Shown: positions 1 through 6,374 of the stretch, piece by piece | Layout: each line of letters opens with the position of its first letter | How positions within the stretch are numbered: the stretch's first letter is position 1 | DNA from: a bacterium | Lineage (GTDB): Bacteria; Hydrogenedentota; Hydrogenedentia; Hydrogenedentiales; SLHB01 | DNA: 8,022 bases | Direction of reading: 5' to 3' | Assembly (NCBI GenBank): GCA_024231375.1 | Contig: JAAEQP010001822.1 | Span: 1 to 8,022 of the forward strand | Program-made: the position numbers and the translations under genes | The notes under the pieces: model-generated | Seen by the model: the letters and a program-made list of their open reading frames with translations, nothing else | What the model was told of the DNA's origin: nothing | The model's database searches: none

Positions 1-434
1 CGGGCGACCTTGTGCCCTTGGATAGCGACACGCCTGCATTCGACGGGGCTGTAGGACCCGCATACCGCGTGGGACCGGCCGGCCTATGCGACCCGCCAAT
101 GGAAGTGTGGTTGCCTATCCCCGACGGCGTGGACCCGAACGCGGTGACCGTCTACTACTACCTCGACGGCGGCGACGACACCGGCTGGCATCGTGGCGAC
201 ACCGTAGCCGGCTGGCTCGTAGCGGACAGCATGGTCATGATTGCCGACGAGACCGGCACACGTCTGGGCATGACCATCCGCCACGGCTGCGTCATCCAAC
301 TCGCCGACACCGAACTCGTGGTACGGCCAACCACCTCGGCGATTGTGCCCTGGCCGCCGACTGGCGACACGTTGCTGGTGATTGCGGCCTTGATGGCAGT
401 GGTTCTCGTGCGGGCGAAGCAACGCGCCCACTGA
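1..434 (+). CDS. C-terminal part of an unrecognised exported protein with an anchor-like tail (5' partial)
   Basis: The reading frame is open from the left edge (first full codon at base 3) to TGA at 432-434, so the N-terminus lies outside the window; the GTG at 12 need not be a start. About 143 residues are visible. Most of it looks like an acidic, beta-rich extracellular domain with Tyr-Tyr-Tyr-Leu-Asp-Gly-Gly and Gly-Trp-His-Arg-Gly stretches. I do not recognise the family. The last 28 residues (bases 348-431) begin Pro-Trp-Pro-Pro-Thr-Gly, run through a hydrophobic segment of about 14 residues and end in a short basic tail (Arg-Ala-Lys-Gln-Arg). This is the three-part layout of PEP-CTERM-like sorting signals, though the exact class is uncertain. 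It lies only 19 bp upstream of the next gene, which has a similar tail, so the two probably form one operon and share a surface location. The coding call is good; the function is unknown. Confidence 0.72.
   Translation, partial: GDLVPLDSDTPAFDGAVGPAYRVGPAGLCDPPMEVWLPIPDGVDPNAVTVYYYLDGGDDTGWHRGDTVAGWLVADSMVMIADETGTRLGMTIRHGCVIQLADTELVVRPTTSAIVPWPPTGDTLLVIAALMAVVLVRAKQRAH
348..431 (+). other. Putative C-terminal membrane/sorting tail of the upstream protein
   Basis: This stretch encodes a Pro-rich start, a hydrophobic helix (Leu-Leu-Val-Ile-Ala-Ala-Leu-Met and onward) and a basic end of eight residues. The order of motif, helix and positive cluster at the extreme C-terminus resembles exosortase- or rhombosortase-type signals. 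A plain C-terminal membrane anchor is the alternative. Confidence 0.5.
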
Positions 435-440
435 GGCCGA

Positions 441-446
441 GGAGGG
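441..446 (+). promoter_or_regulatory. Ribosome binding site for the 454-4155 gene
   Basis: GGAGGG ends 7 bp before the ATG at 454. It lies within the 19-bp gap after the preceding stop codon, so translation of the second gene is independently initiated within a probable shared transcript. Confidence 0.75.
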
Positions 447-453
447 TCACCCC

Positions 454-3400
454 ATGAACAGATTGAGCGTGCTGACGAAGCTGACACGCGCGACCGTCCT
501 TGCGGCCGTGCTGACAGGTGTGGCATGCGCCGCGATGGGCGAAGTGCCCACAACTCTGACGCTTGACGCGACGCCGCCCGCAGTAACTCTCGGTGGCTGG
601 GTGACGCTGAGCGGTTCAGTTGCGCCAGCTCCAGGGGCAGTGTCCGTGTCGTTTGACGGCACAACGACTCCCCCGGGTGGGACAGACACTCGTCCGAGCG
701 CAACGACGGCAACGGCAGAGTCGGCCTTTTCTGTGGCGTTCCTGCCGGATGAAGCAGGGGCGTGGACTTTCTCTGCCGAATGGGCGGGCGACAGCACGTA
801 CGACGGGGATGAAGGCTTTGCCGCTGTCACGGTTGAGAAGGCTCAGCCTTCGCTGACCCTCACCCTCAACGCGTCGTCGGCGGCGATGGGGCATGACGAG
901 TTGGAGGCTACGGCGGTGTTTACGGCGGGGTTGCCGGCGGAGTTGGAGGGCCTGTACGCCGGTCTGCCGTTGAAGGTCTGGATCAAGAAGCCGGATGCGT
1001 CGACGGCAGGGCCGGTGTTGGGTGCCACGGATGGGGACGGGGTTGCTGTCTTCAATGCGGCGGCGCTTTCGTCGGCGGGGATTGTGTTCAACGAGCCGGG
1101 GTTGTGGCAGTTCATGGTGGAGTTCGAGGGCGACGACAATTTCCTGTCCGCGACGTCGACTGGGTATGGCCGTCCGGATTCGACGCGGCTTGCGGTCTTT
1201 AGCCGAGCGGGATACGCGATCGTCGTGGTGGGCAAGTACGATCACAACGGCGAAGGGGTGACGGAACATGCGAAGACGGGCGATGCGGTGTATCGAGCCC
1301 TCCTGAGCCGTGGATTCGCCGACGAACACATCTACTACCTGCGCGAGGCGGCTCAGCAACAGGTCGCGCCGGACATCTTCGTAGACGACACCACACCGAG
1401 CCAGATGGACCTCCAGTGGGCGATCGAGACCTGGGCGGCGGACAGGTTGACGGAGTCGCCCGCGCCGCTATACCTGGTCTTGTTGGACCACGGGAGCGAA
1501 TGGTCGTTCTACGTATACGCGGGCAGTTACGACGAAACGCGGTTGGTGACGTCGTTCGAACTGGACAGCTATCTGGACACGCTGGAGGCGCAACTGGACA
1601 GCGCCGCGCTGGCAGAGCCGCGCGTGGTGGTGTGCGGGTCGGGCCACTCGGGCTCGTTCATCGACCACGTTTCTTCGGAGAACCGCGTCGTGATCACGAG
1701 TTGCGCAGCCGACGAGATCTTGCATCGCGGGGTGATCGACCCGTTGGACGGTGTCCGCGAAGGCGAGTTGTTCACGCGGGAATTCTTCCGGTATGGGGCC
1801 GAAGGCAAGACGCTCAAGGAGTCGTTCGAACTGGCGTCGGACCAGACGCTGGAATACACTGCGACAAGAAGCAACGGTGCCGTGGCGGATCGACCCCAGA
1901 ATCCCACGCTGGACGACAACGGCGACGGGGTTGGCACGGTAGCGGAGGTGTTGTCGTTCGAGACGGGACACGATGGTGCCCGGGCCCACGGATTGGCGCT
2001 GGGATACGGCGTGAACGGTGGAGGGCCGGCGGCGTGGGTATCTGCATCGGGGACGGTTGTACTAGGGCCGACGGATCCTATGGTTCAACTGGAGGCAAGA
2101 ACGGATGATGCGTTCCCCGGCCATACTGCCTGGCTTGAGGTTAAGACCCCTTCGTACGCAGGCGGGAGTGTGATCGACCCGAGCAACCCGTACTCGCAGA
2201 TGGCGGTGGTGCTGCCGTCGTTCGCGTACGAGGCAGGGATCAGCGACCCAGGTACGGGCTACTACCGTTGGGAGACGTTCGGCACGACGTTCGACGCGCC
2301 GGGGACGTACAAGGTGTTCTACTATATCCAAGATGCGGACACCGGCGATATCAGCGCACACGTCACGACGACCGTGTACCGTCAAGGGGCCGTGAACCAG
2401 GCACCGCCGGCGGTAACGCTGGTGTACCCGGCGGATGGGGGATATGCGATGTACACGACGTTCCTGGCATGGAACGAAGTGACGGACCCGGACGGGGACG
2501 ATGTGACGTACCGCGTGGAGGTTGCCGAGGACGCTGCGTTCACAACCGGCCTGCAGGTGCAAGAAGGTTTGGAGACGACCGTCACTCAAGTAACGGGTCT
2601 TGCGGATTTGGTGACCTACTACTGGCGCGTCGTCCCGGTCGATGAATACGGCGCCAGTCCGGCGTCGCACACGGTGTGGTCCTTCAGGGGCGATATCTAC
2701 GGCCTGTCGCCTGGCGCCGTGACGGGTGTTGTAAGCGACTTGAGCACCGGGGAAGGCATCGCGAACGCGACGGTGACGTTGCCGGGCCAGGGCACGGCAA
2801 CGACCGCGTCGGACGGCCGCTATTTCCTGAGCGCGGCGGCCGGTTGGTATACCGTGCAGGCGTCCGCGACGGGCTACGACCCGCAGATGCGTACGGTGAC
2901 GGTGTTCACGAGTTCGGCGACGACGGCGGACTTCCAGTTGACGTCGAACGTGCAGTTCCGTTGGGGCGACGTGAGCGCGGACGCGCAAGTGGGCACGATG
3001 GATGCCTCGCAGGTGCTGCAATGGATGCTGGGGATGATTCCGTCGTTCCCGGTGGCGCCGGGCACGATCTATCCGGCGTATCCGGCGTGCGCGGACGTGA
3101 GCGACGACGCTACGGTGGGTACCGTGGATGCGTCGTTGATGCTGCAGAAAAAGGTAGGGCTCATCGCGGCGTTCCCGGCGGACGACAACGGCGACGGATT
3201 TGGTCCTGACGGGGCGAAATCCAACGCGACCAAGAGCGTCACGCGACCGGTGCTTGTGGGCGGCTGGGCGGTTCAGGCGGATGCTGTGACCGTGCGCATC
3301 CCGGCTGACCTGGGCGCGGGGCCGGATGATGTCATCTCGATTCCCGTGTCCGTGGACGCGGTGTCCGGGTTGGTGGGCTACTACTTCGAGTTGGCCTTTG

Positions 3401-4155
3401 ACGGGGCCGTGTTGAGTTACGAAGGCGTGAGCGCGGGAAGCTTGACGGCATCGTGGGGGACGCCAAGCGCGAATCCGCAGACCGGTATCGTGCGTGTGGC
3501 CGCGGCAGGCGCGACGGCCGTGAACGGTGCGGGGTCGTTGGCCGTGATCCAGTTGCGCGTGCGGGCGGACATGACCGACGGCGCGACCTCGTTCTTGAAC
3601 TTGCAGGGCGTCCAATTGAACGACGGCGCCGTGAGCGTGACCACCACCTCGGGGACCTTCGAGGTGGAAGTGGCCTACGACATCCGCGCACCCCAAGGCC
3701 TGCAATGCGCGCCCGACAGCGAGTTCGACGTGGATGTGACCGTCGACGATGCCGACGGCGTGGTGGGCTACTACTTCCGGATGGCTTACGACGCCGGCGT
3801 GATCGAATACGTGAGCGCCACGCCGGGCGGCTTGGTGGCGGCATGGGGCGCACCCACCGTGAACGCCGGCGTTGGTACCGTGTCCCTGGGCGGATACGGG
3901 GCGACGCCATTGGCCACCGGCGGGAGTCTGATGACCCTGCGATTCCGCGTGCGCACCGGCGTGGTCCACGGGCAAACCTCGCCCCTCATCATCGACGAAG
4001 CCGACTTCAACGACGGCGAGTTGGGCGCCATCCTCCACGACGGCTCTATGATGGTCAACGACGCCGCTGGATTGCCGCTTGCCGGCGCGGCCCTGCTGGC
4101 ACTGATACTGGGAGGGGTTGCAGCGAGGCGCGCGGGGCGCAGGAAACGGCACTGA
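454..4155 (+). CDS. Secreted C13 peptidase-like surface protein with dockerin, two cohesins and C-terminal anchor
   Basis: A complete 1233-residue protein. The start is supported by GGAGGG 7 bp upstream. Residues 1-26 form a signal peptide with Arg3, Lys9 and Arg12, a hydrophobic core and an Ala-Cys-Ala site. Two Ig-like domains follow (about 31-129 and 131-250). A peptidase C13-like domain spans about 253-520. It has the His-Gly motif in LLDHG (His346), the family's SGSF signature (399-402), ITS (414-416) and a Ca-loop-like DDNGDG (487-492). The Cys expected just before xSGSF is Gly397, so proteolysis is doubtful. Next come a beta domain (about 527-643), an FN3-like domain (648-745), a carboxypeptidase-regulatory-like domain (754-830) and a type I-like dockerin (836-920). 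The dockerin has two calcium loops, Asp839/Ser841/Asp843/Asp850 and Asp881/Ser883/Asp885/Asp892. Two tandem cohesin-like domains (about 943-1072 and 1073-1202) precede a hydrophobic, Arg-rich anchor tail (1204-1233). Known family biology: dockerins bind cohesins non-covalently. I infer a surface scaffold or adhesin. Domain boundaries are by eye. Confidence 0.87.
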   Translation: MNRLSVLTKLTRATVLAAVLTGVACAAMGEVPTTLTLDATPPAVTLGGWVTLSGSVAPAPGAVSVSFDGTTTPPGGTDTRPSATTATAESAFSVAFLPDEAGAWTFSAEWAGDSTYDGDEGFAAVTVEKAQPSLTLTLNASSAAMGHDELEATAVFTAGLPAELEGLYAGLPLKVWIKKPDASTAGPVLGATDGDGVAVFNAAALSSAGIVFNEPGLWQFMVEFEGDDNFLSATSTGYGRPDSTRLAVFSRAGYAIVVVGKYDHNGEGVTEHAKTGDAVYRALLSRGFADEHIYYLREAAQQQVAPDIFVDDTTPSQMDLQWAIETWAADRLTESPAPLYLVLLDHGSEWSFYVYAGSYDETRLVTSFELDSYLDTLEAQLDSAALAEPRVVVCGSGHSGSFIDHVSSENRVVITSCAADEILHRGVIDPLDGVREGELFTREFFRYGAEGKTLKESFELASDQTLEYTATRSNGAVADRPQNPTLDDNGDGVGTVAEVLSFETGHDGARAHGLALGYGVNGGGPAAWVSASGTVVLGPTDPMVQLEARTDDAFPGHTAWLEVKTPSYAGGSVIDPSNPYSQMAVVLPSFAYEAGISDPGTGYYRWETFGTTFDAPGTYKVFYYIQDADTGDISAHVTTTVYRQGAVNQAPPAVTLVYPADGGYAMYTTFLAWNEVTDPDGDDVTYRVEVAEDAAFTTGLQVQEGLETTVTQVTGLADLVTYYWRVVPVDEYGASPASHTVWSFRGDIYGLSPGAVTGVVSDLSTGEGIANATVTLPGQGTATTASDGRYFLSAAAGWYTVQASATGYDPQMRTVTVFTSSATTADFQLTSNVQFRWGDVSADAQVGTMDASQVLQWMLGMIPSFPVAPGTIYPAYPACADVSDDATVGTVDASLMLQKKVGLIAAFPADDNGDGFGPDGAKSNATKSVTRPVLVGGWAVQADAVTVRIPADLGAGPDDVISIPVSVDAVSGLVGYYFELAFDGAVLSYEGVSAGSLTASWGTPSANPQTGIVRVAAAGATAVNGAGSLAVIQLRVRADMTDGATSFLNLQGVQLNDGAVSVTTTSGTFEVEVAYDIRAPQGLQCAPDSEFDVDVTVDDADGVVGYYFRMAYDAGVIEYVSATPGGLVAAWGAPTVNAGVGTVSLGGYGATPLATGGSLMTLRFRVRTGVVHGQTSPLIIDEADFNDGELGAILHDGSMMVNDAAGLPLAGAALLALILGGVAARRAGRRKRH
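3280..4059 (+). repeat. Tandem duplication of a 130-residue cohesin-like domain
   Basis: Two copies of about 390 bp lie head to tail inside the surface-protein gene. Both contain Val-Gly-Tyr-Tyr-Phe followed by Ala-Phe/Tyr-Asp, then Ala-Ser/Ala-Trp-Gly-x-Pro, a Gly-Ser-Leu stretch and Asn-Asp-Gly near the end, all in the same order. A 17-bp stretch is identical at 3371-3387 and 3761-3777, exactly 390 bp apart. The rest has diverged at the DNA level, so the duplication is old or selected at the protein level. The pattern of alternating hydrophobic strands fits the cohesin jelly-roll fold. Confidence 0.8.
4063..4152 (+). other. C-terminal sorting/anchor tail of the cohesin-dockerin protein
   Basis: This encodes Leu-Pro-Leu-Ala-Gly, a hydrophobic helix rich in Ala, Leu and Gly, and a terminal cluster with five Arg and one Lys in the last nine residues. 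The layout matches the three-part C-terminal signals processed by exosortase- or rhombosortase-like enzymes in Gram-negative bacteria. The motif is not a classical LPxTG (Ala stands in place of Thr), so the processing enzyme cannot be named from this sequence. Confidence 0.65.
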
Positions 4156-4285
4156 CGAAAGGCCATGCCTCAGGCCACGCGCGGCCACAGGGCGCGCAGT
4201 GGCATCCCATGCTCGAGCTTGCTCTTCTCGCGGCCGGCGGGTAGCCTGATGGGACGCCTAGGCATACCATTACACATCGAGTCCG

Positions 4286-4293
4286 GGAGGAGG
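4286..4293 (+). promoter_or_regulatory. Ribosome binding site fixing the GH51 start
   Basis: GGAGGAGG lies just upstream of the ATG at 4299, with the first GGAGG 8 bp away. An in-frame TAG at 4242-4244 and the absence of ATG, GTG or TTG between it and 4299 make 4299 the earliest possible start. Confidence 0.8.
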
Positions 4294-4298
4294 GGTCA

Positions 4299-6332
4299 AT
4301 GTTTGTGTTGCTGATGAGTTGTTTGCAGTCCAGCGTTGTGAGTGCGGCGGACGGACCGAATCTCGTTCCAAACGCGTCGTTCGATCATGTGACGGACGGA
4401 AGTCCCACGGGCTGGGAGCCTCGCGCCTGGAACGACTCGCACGATCATGCGAGCTGGGACATCGATCCGGCGGGCCGGACCGGCCAATGCGTGACCATTC
4501 GTACGCGTGGCGACGCGAGCGCTGACGCGGCCTGGACAGCGCGCGTCACGGTTCGACCGCACACGTTCTACCGCCTCTCGGGCTGGATCAAGACCCGCGG
4601 TGTAGAAGGAGCCACGGGCGCTCTGCTCAACATCCAGAACATGCAGCACGTGCGGACCCAAGCCGTTACGGGCACGAGCGATTGGACGCGTGTATCGACG
4701 ACATTCCGAACGGCGGACGCGCCGTTGGACCTTGAGATCAACTGCCTGTTCGGAGGCTGGGGCGTGGCGACGGGCCAGGCTTGGTACGACGACGTGCTTC
4801 TCGAACCCGTGGATGTGAACGAGTCGACCGAGGCCGTCGTGACGGTAGACACCGACGCCGAGGCCATTCCGTACAGTCCAATGCTCTTCGGTGGATTCCT
4901 GGAGCACTTCAACCGCCAGATATACGGAGGGGTGTTCGACCCGGGGTCGCCGCTGTCGGACGAGCAGGGCTTCCGGACGGATGTTCTCGAGGCACTGAAG
5001 GAATTGAAGGTGCCTGTCGTGCGCTGGCCGGGGGGGTGTTTCGTCAGCGGGTACCATTGGGAAGACGGGGTGGGGCGAGACCGCCAGGCCACGGACGACA
5101 TGGCGTGGGGCGTGCGGGAGCCCAACACCTTCGGCACGGATGAATTCGTGGAGCTCTGCCGGGTCGCCGGATGGGAACCGTTCATCTGCAACAACGCCGG
5201 TAACGGGACCGTGCAGGAAATGGTCGACTGGGTGGCGTACTGCAACGAAACGGACGGTCCCTTCGCCGAGATGCGCAAGGAAGGCGGCCACGCCGAGCCG
5301 TTCAACGTCGTTCTCTGGAGCGTCGGCAACGAAAACTGGGGCGGACACGAGATCGGGCAGAAGACCCAGGAAGAATGGGGGCCGCTGGTCGTCGATGCGG
5401 CGAAGCGGATGAAAGCGGTCGATCCCGATCTGCAACTGTCCGCGGCGGCGCTTCCCAGCCGCGAGTGGACGGTTCCTCTACTGGAAGCGGCGGGCGATTA
5501 CCTGGACTACATCTCAATTCACCAGTACTGGTTGCCCTTGTGGCAGAAGCACGAAATACCGAGTTACTTGGCGTGTGTCGCGCTCTCAGAAGGCCCGGAG
5601 GATCTGATCGCCAACTATATCGCCATTCTCGAGGAGACCGGGTACCGGGGCCGAATCAAGATCGCCTTCGACGAATGGAACCTTCGCGCATGGCACCATC
5701 CCGGCTTCCCGCGCAAGTCGGTGAGCGACTACGATGATCCGGAAGTGATTGCGCTGGTGAAAGCACGCGACAAGAGCTTGATCGCATCGCAGTACACCAT
5801 GGCCGATGCGCTGTTCACGGCGTCCTTCCTCAACGCGTGCCTCCGACACGCCGAAGACGTGGGCATGGCCAACATCGCGCCGTTGGTGAACACGCGCGGA
5901 CCGCTGCACGTGCATCCGAAAGGGGTCGTGAAACGCACACACTTCCACACGTTGGCCATGTACGCCAACCTGCTCGGCGCGCGTGTCGGAGCATGCACGG
6001 TAGATCGCGCCGGCGTTCTCTTCCACGGCGACCAGTTTGTTCCCGTGGTCGATGCGGTCGCAACGGTGAACGACGCAGGCACGATCTGGACTCTCGCCTT
6101 GGTGAACCGGCACCCCTCAAGTTCCGTGGACTGTACGGTCAACCTGAAGGATACGCCGCTATCCGGCACCTTCGCCGCGACGGTGCTCGAAGGCGATTCG
6201 CCCGATGCCTTCAACGACATCGAGCATCCGGACCGCGTGACGCCCGAGGACCGGCAAGTCACGTTCCGTGACGGGGTCACCGCGTTGCCGCCGCATTCGC
6301 TGACCATCGTAGACGTGCCGGGCGGGCAGTAG
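4299..6332 (+). CDS. Secreted alpha-L-arabinofuranosidase, glycoside hydrolase family 51
   Basis: This enzyme would release terminal alpha-L-arabinofuranosyl residues from arabinan, arabinoxylan or similar plant or algal polysaccharides, by the retaining mechanism known for GH51. Residues 1-16 look like a signal peptide (Val-Ser-Ala then Ala-Asp), but the n-region has no basic residue. About 20-172 form a carbohydrate-binding-like beta-sandwich of the CBM4/9 type, opening with NLVPNASF. The catalytic barrel runs from about 180 to 475. Its LFGGFLEHF and VVRWPGGCF blocks are typical of the family. The acid/base is Glu345 in VGNEN and the nucleophile is Glu459 in FDEWN. The C-terminal beta domain (about 490-672) contains MANIAPLVN. 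At 677 residues it is longer than the roughly 500-residue intracellular GH51 enzymes, and the added N-terminal module explains the difference. No dockerin and no C-terminal anchor tail are present, so it is probably periplasmic or freely secreted. It starts 143 bp after the previous gene and may have its own promoter, although none is clear. Exact substrate is unknown. Confidence 0.94.
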   Translation: MFVLLMSCLQSSVVSAADGPNLVPNASFDHVTDGSPTGWEPRAWNDSHDHASWDIDPAGRTGQCVTIRTRGDASADAAWTARVTVRPHTFYRLSGWIKTRGVEGATGALLNIQNMQHVRTQAVTGTSDWTRVSTTFRTADAPLDLEINCLFGGWGVATGQAWYDDVLLEPVDVNESTEAVVTVDTDAEAIPYSPMLFGGFLEHFNRQIYGGVFDPGSPLSDEQGFRTDVLEALKELKVPVVRWPGGCFVSGYHWEDGVGRDRQATDDMAWGVREPNTFGTDEFVELCRVAGWEPFICNNAGNGTVQEMVDWVAYCNETDGPFAEMRKEGGHAEPFNVVLWSVGNENWGGHEIGQKTQEEWGPLVVDAAKRMKAVDPDLQLSAAALPSREWTVPLLEAAGDYLDYISIHQYWLPLWQKHEIPSYLACVALSEGPEDLIANYIAILEETGYRGRIKIAFDEWNLRAWHHPGFPRKSVSDYDDPEVIALVKARDKSLIASQYTMADALFTASFLNACLRHAEDVGMANIAPLVNTRGPLHVHPKGVVKRTHFHTLAMYANLLGARVGACTVDRAGVLFHGDQFVPVVDAVATVNDAGTIWTLALVNRHPSSSVDCTVNLKDTPLSGTFAATVLEGDSPDAFNDIEHPDRVTPEDRQVTFRDGVTALPPHSLTIVDVPGGQ

Positions 6333-6374
6333 GCGGCGCGTCCAGAGGCGTGTCGACCCGAGGGAGGGCCGAGC

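Noticed and set aside
514..528. Possible lipobox around Cys25 of the cohesin-dockerin protein
   Set aside because: The residues before Cys are Gly-Val-Ala, lacking the usual Leu/Val/Ile at -3, and a standard Ala-x-Ala signal peptidase I site overlaps it.
2062..4188. A very long open frame on the minus strand opposite the cohesin-dockerin gene
   Set aside because: Its translation is dominated by Arg, His and Val without any domain pattern, and it lies opposite a gene with clear domains. High GC with biased third bases creates such shadow frames.
4174..4203. Imperfect inverted repeat (GCCAC GCGC ... GCGC GCA GTGGC) after the surface-protein stop codon
   Set aside because: The stem is interrupted by a 3-nt bulge and no T-run follows, so it is not a convincing intrinsic terminator. 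GC-rich DNA forms such pairings easily.
4240..4285. Possible promoter ahead of the GH51 gene
   Set aside because: A slightly AT-richer patch (4263-4277) is present but no paired -35/-10 boxes with sensible spacing can be defined.
4311..4322. Lipobox-like Leu-Met-Ser-Cys at the start of the GH51 protein
   Set aside because: Only seven residues precede the Cys, too short for a lipoprotein signal peptide, and the n-region has no positive charge.
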